The position numbers were made by a program, and so were the translations under genes. Shown piece by piece: positions 16,357 to 25,357 of a DNA stretch of 54,647 nt; position 1 is the first letter of the stretch, and every line of letters starts with the position of its first letter. Below the pieces are notes generated by a model. The model made no database searches. It was not told the origin of the DNA and saw only the letters and a program-made list of their open reading frames with translations. This stretch comes from Verrucomicrobia subdivision 3 bacterium UBA693. Its GTDB lineage: Bacteria > Verrucomicrobiota > Verrucomicrobiia > Limisphaerales > UBA8199. The stretch is taken from contig DBMR01000062.1 in the NCBI GenBank assembly GCA_002298785.1, forward strand, positions 1 through 54,647, given 5' to 3'.

Positions 16357-19077
16357 ATGCGACGGCTTATGCTCCTGGCGTTTTGCAGCCTGCCGCTACC
16401 GGCATTTGCCCTACTCCAACCGGATCAGCCGAATGAAATCACCTTCGCGCCGGCATCCGCGCGCTGTGTGAGATTGGTGCTGCTGCACAGCGGATCCGGA
16501 GAGCCTTGTATTGATGAACTGGAGATTTATGGGCCGGGATCGGGCACCAATCTCGCGTCCGCCAGCCTGGGGTCGAAGGCCTCGGCTTCGTCGCTGTTGC
16601 CCGGCTACGCCATCCACCGGGTGTCCCACCTCAACGATGGCCAGTATGGCAACGCCCATAGTTGGATCGCCGCCGGAACGCGCGGGGAATGGGTCCAAAT
16701 CGAATTTCAACAACCCCAAGTTGTCGACCGCCTGATTTTCTCACGCGATCGGGAGGGTCGCTTCCGTGACCGGGTGCCGACCGCGGTCGAAGTTCGCATT
16801 TCACTCGACGGCGCGAACTGGACGACGGTGGCTTCCGCGCGCGACGTTAACGTGTTGCCGGAGGGGCCGCTCAACGAAGAGACGCTGCTCCGATATGCCT
16901 ACAGTTGCGAGGATGAGAGCTTCCAGACGGTGGATCGGACTAACCCGGCACGGCGGGTCCTGCGGCAGCTCGAACAGATGATCACACGATTCGAGAACCG
17001 CGGATTGGAGGTCAGCCGTGCGCGCGCGCAATTAGCGGACCTGTCGTGGCGCGAGCAGTCCCTGACCGACGCCAAAGCCACCTCCAGGGAGCGTGTTGAA
17101 CTGGCCTTCCAGGCGCATGTGGCCAAGCGGGAGCTGATGCTGCGCGACCCGGAACTCGCGAGATTGGAGCATGTCCTCTTCGTCAAACGGCAGCCCTACG
17201 AACCCTCTCATAACTACAGCGACCTTTTTGACTCCCAGGGCGACCCCGGCGGCGCGATCTGCGCGCTGGACATCCCTCGAGTCGCCGGACGCCTCGATCC
17301 GAACCAGGCCCGCCTCCGGACCTTATTCGACTCGCGCAATGGCATTGCCCGCGATGCCGTCCTGAGTTTCGATGCCCGCACCATCTGGTTCGGCTACCGC
17401 CCGGAAAAGAAGGACTACTACCACCTCTGGCGCATGAACGCCGACGGCACGGACGCCCGCCAGGTGACCGACGGACCTTTCCATGATTATTACCCCTGCC
17501 CTTTGCCCGATGGCGGGCTGGCCTTCGTTTCGACCCGCTGCAAAGCGCGTTTCCTGTGCTGGCGCCCGCAAGCCTTTGTCATGTTTCGCATGGAACAGGA
17601 CGGCTCCAGCATCCGGCCACTCTCCTTTGCCAACTTGAGCGAATGGACCCCCACGGTGATGCGTGACGGGCGGTTGATGTGGATGCGCTCCGAATATCTC
17701 GATAAAGGCGCCAACTTCGGACATACCCTCTGGGCCATTCGACCCGACGGCTCGCTGCCCGAACTGATCTTCGGCAATGACACCGATAATTGTTATGCCA
17801 ACGGCCGCGAAGTGCCCGGCAGCCGTGAACTGGTCTGCACCCTGGTATCGCATGGGGGCGATCTCAATGGTCCCATCGCCTTGATCAATCCCGACCGGGG
17901 CCGGTTCAACGCCCAGGCCGTGACCAGCATCACGCCCGACGTCCCGCCGCAGTACGACATGAATTGGCTCCGTCAACGATGTTTCCGGGATCCAACCCCC
18001 ATCAGCCACGACTACTTTCTGTGCAGCCACGCGCCGGCCGACTTGTTCGGCCTGTTCGTGATCGACCGCTGGGGCAACCGTGAACTGCTCTACCTCGATC
18101 CCAAAATGGGGAGCATGTGCCCTCAGCTCTTTGAACCAACACCATGTCCGCCCGTCTTGAGCCCGACCGTCGCCTCGGACACTTCGCCCGTTGCCGATGG
18201 CCAATTCCTGGTGGTGGACGTCTACCAGGGGCTCGAACCGGCGGTAAAGAGAGGCAGCATCAAATACCTGCGCATTTGCCAGGAAGTCCGAGCCGAACTC
18301 ATCCGCCTGCCCAATGGTGAATTCCAACAGGATCACGATCCTTTTATGGACTGGTATGCGACCCCGGTGCATAAAGTAAGTGGACCGCACGGCTGGCCGA
18401 GCTACGTGGCCAAAGGCGACCTCGGCCTGGCCCCAGTCGAAGCCGATGGCTCGGCCAACTTCCTCGCGCCCGCCGGCAAAGTTCTTTATTTCCAGGCGCT
18501 CGACGAGAATTACAACGAAATCCAGCGCATGCGCAGCGTGGTGCAGCTTCAACCGGGCGAAAAGCGCGGATGCATCGGCTGCCACGAAAATCGTGGCCTG
18601 GTGGCGGACACCCGCCCGGGAATTCCTCTCGCGCAACGCCGCCCACCCAGCCGGCTCGAACCTCCGCCCTGGGGTGCCGGCCCGTTCGCGTATGAAACCG
18701 TCGTCCAACCCGTTTGGGACGCAAAATGTGTCACCTGCCATGATGCCAAAGACAAGCAGCATTTGAACTTTACCGCGACGCTCGATGCTGACGGGGTGCC
18801 CGCTTCCTATCGCACCCTGATTGAACAGGGCTGGGTGCATCACTTTAATTGGGGTTACGCGGAGCGGCACCGCAAAGCCGACCCGCTCACTTTCGGCACG
18901 GTGCGGAGCCGGCTCTGGAAGGTATTGGACGCGGGGCATTACGACGTCAAGCTGACCCGCGAAGAAACCCGGCGCGTCAAAACCTGGATCGATTTAAACT
19001 GCCCGCTCTGGCCGGACTACCAAAACCGGACGAACCGGCCTGGAGTCATCGCCGTATCCGCCGCGCCCCCACCCTGA
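16357..19077 (+). CDS. HzsA-related multidomain c-type cytochrome protein
   Basis: Large exported protein (906 residues). The ATG at 16357 gives a clean signal peptide (MRRLMLLAFCSLPLPAFA); the frame extends to 16270. Residues about 25-165 form an F5/8 type C (discoidin-like) carbohydrate-binding domain. A long middle region with TolB-like beta-propeller segments (YHLWRMNADGTDARQVTDGP) resembles the hydrazine synthase alpha-subunit middle domain found in many Planctomycetes and Verrucomicrobia. Two haem c motifs lie near the C terminus: CIGCH (739-743) and CVTCH (791-795). Periplasmic or surface location is expected. These proteins are not shown to make hydrazine; no other hydrazine synthase subunit is here. 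Substrate unknown. Confidence 0.8.
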   Translation: MRRLMLLAFCSLPLPAFALLQPDQPNEITFAPASARCVRLVLLHSGSGEPCIDELEIYGPGSGTNLASASLGSKASASSLLPGYAIHRVSHLNDGQYGNAHSWIAAGTRGEWVQIEFQQPQVVDRLIFSRDREGRFRDRVPTAVEVRISLDGANWTTVASARDVNVLPEGPLNEETLLRYAYSCEDESFQTVDRTNPARRVLRQLEQMITRFENRGLEVSRARAQLADLSWREQSLTDAKATSRERVELAFQAHVAKRELMLRDPELARLEHVLFVKRQPYEPSHNYSDLFDSQGDPGGAICALDIPRVAGRLDPNQARLRTLFDSRNGIARDAVLSFDARTIWFGYRPEKKDYYHLWRMNADGTDARQVTDGPFHDYYPCPLPDGGLAFVSTRCKARFLCWRPQAFVMFRMEQDGSSIRPLSFANLSEWTPTVMRDGRLMWMRSEYLDKGANFGHTLWAIRPDGSLPELIFGNDTDNCYANGREVPGSRELVCTLVSHGGDLNGPIALINPDRGRFNAQAVTSITPDVPPQYDMNWLRQRCFRDPTPISHDYFLCSHAPADLFGLFVIDRWGNRELLYLDPKMGSMCPQLFEPTPCPPVLSPTVASDTSPVADGQFLVVDVYQGLEPAVKRGSIKYLRICQEVRAELIRLPNGEFQQDHDPFMDWYATPVHKVSGPHGWPSYVAKGDLGLAPVEADGSANFLAPAGKVLYFQALDENYNEIQRMRSVVQLQPGEKRGCIGCHENRGLVADTRPGIPLAQRRPPSRLEPPPWGAGPFAYETVVQPVWDAKCVTCHDAKDKQHLNFTATLDADGVPASYRTLIEQGWVHHFNWGYAERHRKADPLTFGTVRSRLWKVLDAGHYDVKLTREETRRVKTWIDLNCPLWPDYQNRTNRPGVIAVSAAPPP

Positions 19078-19183
19078 TGCCGGCGACTGCTTGAATTGTC
19101 TCCGGTGAAATCGCCGCCCTGTGGTCATCAAAAACTTCAAACCAGCTTGATAAAAGCGAAAAAGTTCGCATCTTAGCCGCGTC

Positions 19184-20485
19184 ATGAATAATTCCGGAAA
19201 ACAACCAAACACCCAGGCTTTGCACGCCGGGCAAGTCCCCGACCCTACCACCGGCGCCCGCGCGGTTCCGCTGTATCAGACTACCTCTTATGTGTTCAAG
19301 AGCACGGAACACGCCGCGAACCTGTTTGCCTTGAAGGAATTTGGCAACATCTACACGCGGTTGATGAACCCCACCACGGACGTGTTCGAGCAGCGCATGG
19401 CGGCCCTGGAAGGGGGCACCGGCGCGTTGGCGGTGGCTTCCGGCCAGAGCGCGGCCACTTACGCCCTCCTGGCGATCACCCAGCTCGGCGACGAGATCGT
19501 GGCGGCCAATAACCTTTACGGCGGCACCTATCAACTCCTGCATTACACCCTGCCGAAGCTCGGGCGCCATACCGTATTCGTCGATTCCACCAAGCCCGAG
19601 GCTTTCCGGAATGCGATCACCACGCGGACGCGCGCGATCTACGCCGAGTCCATCGGCAATCCCAAGCTGGACGTACCGGATTTCGAGGCCCTGGCCAAAA
19701 TTGCGCACGAAGCGGGCATCCCCTTGATCGTGGATAACACGGTGGGTGTGGGATTGGTTCGTCCTTTTGACCACGGCGCCGACATCATCGTCGCCTCGGC
19801 CACCAAATACATCGGCGGCCACGGCACGTCCATCGGCGGCGTGATCATCGATTCCGGCAAATTCAAATGGAACAACGGCAAGTTCCCGGAGTTTACCGAG
19901 CCCGACCCGAGCTACCATGGGCTGGTGTATTGGGATGCACTGGGCAATGTGCCGGGAATGGGCAACGTGGCCTTTATCCTCAAAATTCGGGTCACGCTGC
20001 TGCGCGACATGGGCGCGGCGGTCAGCCCTTTCAATTCGTGGTTGTTCATCCAGGGGTTGGAAACACTCTTCCTGCGCCAGCGGCAACACTCCGCCAACGC
20101 GTTGGAAGTGGCCAAATTCCTCCAAAACCATCCGCTGGTGACCTGGATTACCTACCCGGGGCTGCCGAACGATCCCAACTACGCCAACGCCGCGAAATAT
20201 TTCAAACACGGCTTCGGCGGGTTGATCGGCTTTGGCATCAAGGGCGGCGCGGCGGCTGGGGCGAAATTCATCAATTCCGTCAAATTGCTGTCGCACCTGG
20301 CGAACATCGGCGATGCCAAAAGCCTGGTGATTCACCCCGCCTCCACCACGCACCAGCAACTCACGCCCGAAGAACAAGCCGCCACCGGTGTTAAACCGGA
20401 CTATATCCGGCTCTCGATCGGGCTGGAGGATGTGGCCGATATCAAGGCCGACATCGAACAAGCGCTGCAAGCCTCCCAGGCTTAA
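19184..20485 (+). CDS. metY: O-acetylhomoserine sulfhydrylase (cysteine/methionine synthesis)
   Basis: PLP enzyme that turns O-acetyl-L-homoserine plus sulfide into homocysteine. The 433-residue length and the N terminus (TQALHAGQ..DPTTGARAVPLYQTTSYVF) are those of the MetY branch, longer than MetB/MetC. The Schiff-base lysine is K208 in SATKYIGGHG; NPTTDVFEQR and the GNPKLDVPD segment are also conserved. Length argues against cystathionine gamma-synthase. Monocistronic: 106 bases after the HzsA-like gene and 163 before the next gene. No clear SAM riboswitch is visible upstream. Confidence 0.93.
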   Translation: MNNSGKQPNTQALHAGQVPDPTTGARAVPLYQTTSYVFKSTEHAANLFALKEFGNIYTRLMNPTTDVFEQRMAALEGGTGALAVASGQSAATYALLAITQLGDEIVAANNLYGGTYQLLHYTLPKLGRHTVFVDSTKPEAFRNAITTRTRAIYAESIGNPKLDVPDFEALAKIAHEAGIPLIVDNTVGVGLVRPFDHGADIIVASATKYIGGHGTSIGGVIIDSGKFKWNNGKFPEFTEPDPSYHGLVYWDALGNVPGMGNVAFILKIRVTLLRDMGAAVSPFNSWLFIQGLETLFLRQRQHSANALEVAKFLQNHPLVTWITYPGLPNDPNYANAAKYFKHGFGGLIGFGIKGGAAAGAKFINSVKLLSHLANIGDAKSLVIHPASTTHQQLTPEEQAATGVKPDYIRLSIGLEDVADIKADIEQALQASQA

Positions 20486-20502
20486 GCTCACCGGTTTCGA
20501 AA

Positions 20503-20538
20503 GGTGGCCGTTCTCGCCCGCGCTCGAGGACGGCCACC
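20503..20538 (+). terminator. strong hairpin after metY
   Basis: GGTGGCCGT (20503-20511) pairs perfectly with ACGGCCACC (20530-20538). No T run follows, so it may be a rho-assisted or RNA-stabilising hairpin, not a standard terminator. Confidence 0.4.
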
Positions 20539-20648
20539 CGGTACCGAATCTCCAGAAAGCGCGCCTCCACTAATCCCGCCTAATAATGCTGGCGCGCGAT
20601 TTTTATTTTACTTGTCTTTAGCGGCGGCGGACGCTTAGCCTCCGCTCC

Positions 20649-21587
20649 ATGCTGTTCTTCCTGCTGCCAGTCGGCGTGGATTACAGGACCGAGCGGTTGC
20701 CCATCGTGACCTTCTCGTTGATGGGAAGTTGTGTCCTCATCCACCTCTGGTCCATGATTCTGTGGTTTACCAGTATGGACAGCTACGAATGGTGGCTGCA
20801 TACGTTTTGGTTGGCCCCGGCCACACTGAAACCTTACCAGTTTGTGACCACGTTGTTCGTCCACGCGGATATTTTCCATCTGCTGGGCAACATGATTTAC
20901 CTCTTTCTTTTCGGAGCGTGTGTCGAGGACCTGCTCGGCCGCGGCCGGTTCCTGTTCCTTTATTTGCTGGGCGGTTTTCTGGCGTCTTTCGCGCATATCC
21001 TGATGTCTCCCGGCCATTTCAACTCGCCCATTCCCCTGGGCGGCGCTTCCGGAGCGATCTCGACCTGCATGGGTGCGTTTCTCGTCCTGATGCCCAAAAG
21101 CCGGATTGAGTTCAAGTATTTCGGCCTGGTCTTCCTGCGACCTTTTGGCGGCGAGTTCTATATGCCCGGCTGGGTGGTAATGTCCTTTTGGTTCCTGAAA
21201 GACCTCTTCTGGGCCATCTTAGGCATGTTCGAAAGCCGGCCCTCGGGCGGGACGGCTTTCGCCGCACATACCGGCGGATTTTTGTTCGGACTCGCCGCCG
21301 TAGCGACGGTACGCGCGTTGATCAAATCGCCCGGACCAACTCCCGAGCCGGAAGTGGTCGCGCCGGTAGCCGTGAAACCCGGCCCCATGCGGGTCGCGGT
21401 GGCCCCCAGGGCCGAGGCCTCCGCCGCCCCGGATACCCGCAGCATCATGGTGGCCCAGGACAACCAGGAATTCGGCCCTTACACCCGGGAAGAAGTGCGC
21501 CGTTACCTGGCTGACGGGTCCATTGCCGCCGAAGCCTTTTTCTGGCGCGAAGGCATGCCGGAATGGCGTCCGGTCAACGAACTTTGA
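20649..21587 (+). CDS. rhomboid intramembrane protease fused to a GYF_2 domain
   Basis: Rhomboid family serine protease, 312 residues, with six or so membrane segments up to residue 220. The catalytic pair is Ser134 in GGASGA and His207 in AAHTGG; HLLGNMIYL (77-86) supplies the conserved Asn. After a Pro/Ala linker (about 225-260) the C terminus (262-312) is a GYF_2 domain (DNQEFGPYTREEVRRYL...FFWREGMPEWRPV), a cytosolic peptide-binding module. The fusion suggests substrate or partner recruitment by Pro-rich sequences. Substrate unknown. The next gene, lpxC-fabZ, begins 70 bases later. Confidence 0.88.
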   Translation: MLFFLLPVGVDYRTERLPIVTFSLMGSCVLIHLWSMILWFTSMDSYEWWLHTFWLAPATLKPYQFVTTLFVHADIFHLLGNMIYLFLFGACVEDLLGRGRFLFLYLLGGFLASFAHILMSPGHFNSPIPLGGASGAISTCMGAFLVLMPKSRIEFKYFGLVFLRPFGGEFYMPGWVVMSFWFLKDLFWAILGMFESRPSGGTAFAAHTGGFLFGLAAVATVRALIKSPGPTPEPEVVAPVAVKPGPMRVAVAPRAEASAAPDTRSIMVAQDNQEFGPYTREEVRRYLADGSIAAEAFFWREGMPEWRPVNEL

Positions 21588-21657
21588 CCCGCCCAACCGC
21601 CGGGTTGCGCCCACCATCTAACTTGCAAAAGCGGTATGCGGCTTGTTTAATTCCGCA

Positions 21658-23001
21658 GTGCTACAACAGCAAACTCTAAATCGACCTGCCAGTTACTCCG
21701 GGGTCGGATTGCACAGCGGCAATCGCGTGACGATGACCTTTCTGCCGGCGCCCGCCGGCACGGGCGTGCGTTTTCGCCGTGTGGATCTTGAAGGGAAGCC
21801 CGAGATTGAGGCGCGGGTCGAGAATGTGGCCGAGACCACCCGCTCGACCACCCTGGCCAAAGGCAACACGCGCGTGCATACGGTCGAGCACGTGCTGGCG
21901 ACCTTCGCCGGGTACCAGATCGATAATGCCATCGTGGAGCTCGATGCCAACGAACCGCCCATCGCCGACGGCAGCGCCCGGGAATACTGCAAGATGATCG
22001 CCGAAGCGGGCATCGTGCCGCAGGACGAACGCCGCGAGGTCTACAAGGTTACCGCCCCGGTGGAGCTCGAGATGGGCGAAACGGTCATGACTTTGTTCCC
22101 GGGAGACGGATTCAAGATCAGTTGCACCAGCGCGGACAAGAAAGGCCGGTTCACCCAGTTTTACAGCGTGGATTTGACGCCCAAAACCTGGGAGCAAGAA
22201 CTGGCGCATGCGCGGACCTTCTGCTTTTACGAGGAAATTGAATACCTCATCACTCACGGCCTGATCCGTGGCGGCAGCCTGGAAAATGCCGTGGTGATCC
22301 GCGACGACGCGGTTTTGACCACCGAACCGCTGCGTTACGCCGAGGAGTTCGTCCGGCACAAAATGCTGGATATCGTGGGGGATTTTTCACTGCTGGGTCG
22401 CCCGATTGAAGGCCACCTGGTGGCGGTGAAAACCAGCCACTCCGCCAACTGTGAGATGGTGCGGCGTGTCGCCGCGCAAATGAACAAACCGGCCAACGCC
22501 GTCCGCGCCTTCTCCCCGCCTCCAACCTCTGCTGAGGCCGCCCCGGAAACCACCGGCAAAGGCGCCGCCATGGGCGCCATGGACATCCACGAGGTGATGA
22601 AGTATCTCCCGCACCGCTATCCGCTCCTGATGGTCGACCGGGTGATCAGCATCGACGGCAACCGCATCGTCGGCGTCAAAAATGTGACGATCAACGAGCC
22701 CCATTTCCTGGGCCATTTTCCCGGACATCCGATCATGCCCGGGGTGCTGCAACTCGAGGCCATCGCCCAGGTGGCCGGCATTGCCATGCTCAAAAAAGCC
22801 GAGAATATGCGGCAGATCGCTTATTTCATGTCCGCCGAAAATGTGAAATGGCGCAAGCCGGTCCTGCCGGGAGATGTCCTGACCATCGAAGTGGAATTGA
22901 CCAAGTCCCGCGGTAAAATCGGAAAGGCCAAAGGGGTGTGCAAAGTCCAAGGCGACGTGGTGAGCGAGGCTGACGTCACCTTCATGCTGATGGAGCCTTG
23001 A
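21658..23001 (+). CDS. lpxC-fabZ: bifunctional UDP-3-O-acyl-GlcNAc deacetylase / 3-hydroxyacyl-ACP dehydratase
   Basis: Two enzymes in one chain. Residues about 1-280 are LpxC, the zinc deacetylase that commits to lipid A: HTVEH (74-78), HKMLDIVGD (234-242) and the catalytic-region His in TSHSANCEM. Residues about 308-447 are FabZ, the dehydratase of fatty-acid elongation: PHRYPLLMVDRV, GHFPGHPIMPGVLQLEA with the catalytic His and Glu. Such fusions are known in Bacteroidetes and some other Gram-negative phyla. I choose GTG at 21658 because the protein then begins (M)LQQQTLN like the family; a TTG at 21643 is possible. lpxA follows after 8 bases. Confidence 0.95.
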   Translation: MLQQQTLNRPASYSGVGLHSGNRVTMTFLPAPAGTGVRFRRVDLEGKPEIEARVENVAETTRSTTLAKGNTRVHTVEHVLATFAGYQIDNAIVELDANEPPIADGSAREYCKMIAEAGIVPQDERREVYKVTAPVELEMGETVMTLFPGDGFKISCTSADKKGRFTQFYSVDLTPKTWEQELAHARTFCFYEEIEYLITHGLIRGGSLENAVVIRDDAVLTTEPLRYAEEFVRHKMLDIVGDFSLLGRPIEGHLVAVKTSHSANCEMVRRVAAQMNKPANAVRAFSPPPTSAEAAPETTGKGAAMGAMDIHEVMKYLPHRYPLLMVDRVISIDGNRIVGVKNVTINEPHFLGHFPGHPIMPGVLQLEAIAQVAGIAMLKKAENMRQIAYFMSAENVKWRKPVLPGDVLTIEVELTKSRGKIGKAKGVCKVQGDVVSEADVTFMLMEP

Positions 23002-23009
23002 ACCGCGCC

Positions 23010-23774
23010 ATGATCCACCCCACCGCAATTATTGACTCGCGCGCCCAGATCGGCGCCGACTGCGAAATCGGACCTTATTGTGTCATCGGGCCGGACGTCG
23101 TGCTGGGCGCCCGTTGCCGGCTGATTTCTCACGTCGTCATCGACGGGCACACCACCATCGGGGAGGAGAATCAGTTCTATCCCTTTTGCAGCATCGGGCT
23201 CAAGACCCAGGATTTGAAATGGGCGGGAGGCACCACCTACACCCGCATCGGCAATCGCAATACCATCCGCGAATGCGTCACCCTGCACAGCGGCACCGGG
23301 GACGGCGAAGCGACGGTGATCGGTTCGGATAACAGCATCCTGGCCGGCAGCCATATCGGCCATAACGTGGTGATGGGGAACCGGGTGATTGTTTCCATGG
23401 CGGCGCTGGCCGGCCACGTGCTGGTCGAAGATTATGCGATCGTTGGCGGGCTCTCCGCTATTCACCAATTCTGCCGCATCGGCACCATGGGCATGACCGC
23501 CGGCTGCGCCAAAGTCACTCAGGACGTGCCGCCTTACATGATCGTGGACGGCAACCCCGCCGAGACCCGCATGATCAACAAGATCGGGCTGGAACGTAAC
23601 GGCGTGCCGGATGCCGTGCAAACCGCGTTGCGCAGCGCGCATCGTATCCTGTTCCGCGAAGGGCTCACGATCCCCAACGCCCTGGCCAGGATCGAGGCCG
23701 AGTTACCCGACTCTCCCGAGGTTCGGCACCTGGTCCAGTTCATGCGCACCAGCCAGCGCGGCGTCACCAAGTAG
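23010..23774 (+). CDS. lpxA: acyl-ACP--UDP-N-acetylglucosamine O-acyltransferase
   Basis: First enzyme of lipid A synthesis, a cytoplasmic trimer with a left-handed beta-helix. The hexapeptide repeats are visible from MIHPTAIIDSRAQIG to about residue 180 (IGPYCVIGPDVVLG, HNVVMGNRVIVSMAALAGHVLVED). The catalytic His sits in GSHIGHNVVMG. The C-terminal helical domain has the LERNGVPDAVQTALRSAHRILF stretch. The ATG at 23010 gives 254 residues; a TTG at 22998 is less likely. Operon with lpxC-fabZ and rsmI. Confidence 0.96.
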   Translation: MIHPTAIIDSRAQIGADCEIGPYCVIGPDVVLGARCRLISHVVIDGHTTIGEENQFYPFCSIGLKTQDLKWAGGTTYTRIGNRNTIRECVTLHSGTGDGEATVIGSDNSILAGSHIGHNVVMGNRVIVSMAALAGHVLVEDYAIVGGLSAIHQFCRIGTMGMTAGCAKVTQDVPPYMIVDGNPAETRMINKIGLERNGVPDAVQTALRSAHRILFREGLTIPNALARIEAELPDSPEVRHLVQFMRTSQRGVTK

Positions 23775-23784
23775 CGCCTCCATT

Positions 23785-24540
23785 ATGCAAGACAGCCCGC
23801 CTCCGCTGCGACCGGGCACGCTGTACCTGGTGGCCACCCCCATCGGCAACCTGGAGGATCTAACCCTCCGCTCCATCCGCGTGTTGCGCGAATGCGATCT
23901 CGTGGCCGCCGAGGATACACGTCGCACCGGGCAACTCCTGAAACACCTGGAAATCTCCAAACCGATGCTGAGCTATTTCCAGTTCAACGAAGCCCGGCGC
24001 AGCGAGCAAATCCTGGAGCGATTGGCGCAAGGCGAAAAGGTCGCCCTGGTATCCGACGCGGGCAGCCCGGGGATTAGCGATCCGGGTGAACGCGTCGTGC
24101 GCGCGGCCCTGGCCGCCGGTTTTCGGGTGGAAGCCGTGCCCGGTGCCTGCGCCCTGGTGCCCGCGCTCACGGCCAGCGGCTTGCCGACGGATGAATTCCA
24201 TTTCATCGGTTTCCTTCCACACAAATCGGGTCAACGCCGCAATCGGCTCGAGGCGCTGCGTCCGGTTCCCGGCACCTTGGTCATTTACGAATCGCCGTTT
24301 CGCATTGAAAAACTCCTCGAAGAACTGCGCGATCTTTACCCGGATTCCCAAGTGGTGCTCGCGCGCGAATTGACCAAGAAGTTCGAAGAATTCCTCCGCG
24401 GCACTCCCGCCCGGCTCCTGGAGATCGTCCAAAAACGGGCGCTTAAAGGTGAATTCGTGGTTCTGGTCAACCGCGACCTCGCGGCGACACCGACCGCCAC
24501 GTCCCCACTACCACCCGCCCAACCAGACCAATCGGATTAG
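23785..24540 (+). CDS. rsmI: 16S rRNA (cytidine(1402)-2'-O)-methyltransferase
   Basis: SAM-dependent enzyme that 2'-O-methylates C1402 in the decoding centre. N terminus LYLVATPIGNLEDLTLRSIRVL, then AAEDTRRTGQLL, VALVSDAGSPGISDPGE and VPGACALVPALTASGLP are the family blocks. 251 residues. The ATG at 23785 begins 10 bases after lpxA. The last 47 codons are copied again about 700 bases downstream (see repeats). Confidence 0.95.
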   Translation: MQDSPPPLRPGTLYLVATPIGNLEDLTLRSIRVLRECDLVAAEDTRRTGQLLKHLEISKPMLSYFQFNEARRSEQILERLAQGEKVALVSDAGSPGISDPGERVVRAALAAGFRVEAVPGACALVPALTASGLPTDEFHFIGFLPHKSGQRRNRLEALRPVPGTLVIYESPFRIEKLLEELRDLYPDSQVVLARELTKKFEEFLRGTPARLLEIVQKRALKGEFVVLVNRDLAATPTATSPLPPAQPDQSD

Positions 24541-24734
24541 AACTGCGGTTCCAGGATCCTTATTTTTAGCTCCCCAGCCCTCAGACACACCCGCACCCCC
24601 CTCTTAACCCGTCACAGAGGCCGTCAACATTGGTCAGGATTGGGGTCGAACCCGTCACAAAACCCGTCACACGACCTGTCACGTACCCGTCACGTACGGG
24701 GTAGAAGAAGGCGAGTAGCACGCGACCCCACAAA
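24398..24734. repeat. segmental duplication, copy 1 (rsmI 3' end and spacer)
   Basis: This block (last part of rsmI plus about 195 bases beyond its stop) recurs at 25095-25445, about 697 bases on, with roughly nine in ten bases the same by eye. Shared landmarks are GGCACTCCCGCCCGGCT, the C-terminal codons of RsmI, GGTTCCAGGATCCTTATTTT and the GTCAC repeats. Confidence 0.9.
24651..24693. repeat. iteron-like CCCGTCAC array, copy 1
   Basis: CC(C/T)GTCAC begins at 24651, 24663, 24675 and 24686: spacings of 12, 12 and 11 bases, about one helical turn. A fifth copy lies apart at 24608. On the minus strand this reads as a (V-T-G-x) repeat. Looks like a protein-binding array or a degenerate coding repeat. 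Confidence 0.7.
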
Positions 24735-24941
24735 GGGGGTGCAGGACTGTCCTTTGTACGCTTCCAGCCGATAGACGGTTGGTTCCGCCTTCACCCGTCG
24801 CTTTCGCCGTGCCCTCGCCCACGCTGCGCTCTTGGCACGGCACGCCAGGCAATCCGCAAACCCGTCCTCTGGCTTCGGACCACCGCACCGTTGACACTGG
24901 TCGGCTTTCGCCACTCTAAAAATATTCTTCCGTAACGCCAC
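24690..24941 (-). CDS. small zinc-finger-like protein, probable remnant
   Basis: An 83-residue frame with a plausible two-Cys-pair finger: CQRCG (16-20) and CLAC (31-34), followed by a basic stretch (RARRKRRVK). Such short Cys-pair plus basic proteins occur in mobile or plasmid DNA. The frame ends inside repeat copy 1; another minus-strand frame continues as a peptide rich in V-T-G repeats that is shared with copy 2. This suggests an original longer gene broken by frameshifts. No function assigned. Confidence 0.35.
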   Translation of the reverse strand: MALRKNIFRVAKADQCQRCGGPKPEDGFADCLACRAKSAAWARARRKRRVKAEPTVYRLEAYKGQSCTPFVGSRATRLLLPRT

Positions 24942-25094
24942 CCTCGCATCCTGCTGCAGACCGCCGCCCCCGCCAACAAAAAACCGCCCCCGAATGAACG
25001 GGAGCGGTGGGTGATGGACGGTGGGAGGTTATGCGGTGGCCGATGTTCCACGCGGAGCGGTCAGGGCTTTATGCACCATGCGGAAGAACCGCAA

Positions 25095-25237
25095 GCGGCA
25101 CTCCCGCCCGGCTGCTGGAGATCGTCCAAAATCGGTCGCTTAAAGGTGAATTCGTAGTCCTCGTCAACCGCGACCTCGCGGCGACACCGACCGCCACGTC
25201 CCCACTGCCACCCGCCCAACCAGACCAACAGGATTAG
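25095..25237 (+). pseudogene. rsmI 3' fragment
   Basis: Duplicated tail of rsmI: the last 47 codons with a few substitutions (for example R to S in the LKGEF context). The stop codon is kept. An ATG further upstream opens a 76-codon frame, but its first 30 residues are unrelated sequence, so expression as a protein is doubtful. Confidence 0.75.
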
Positions 25238-25357
25238 AAACGCGGTTCCAGGATCCTTATTTTTAGGCTCCCCACCCCCCAGACACACCCGCGCCCCCCT
25301 CTTAACCCGTCACACCCGTCACAGAGGCCGTAAACATTGGCCAGGATCGGGGTCGAA

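Noticed and set aside
17323..18939. Long minus-strand frame (538 codons) inside the HzsA-like gene
   Set aside because: No domain pattern; explained by codon bias of the plus-strand gene that has clear haem motifs.
19078..19183. SAM riboswitch upstream of metY
   Set aside because: The 106-base gap contains A-rich loops, but I could not fold a conserved SAM-I, SAM-II or SAM/SAH core from it.
19046..20491. Long minus-strand frame antisense to metY
   Set aside because: Covers metY exactly; product has no recognisable motif.
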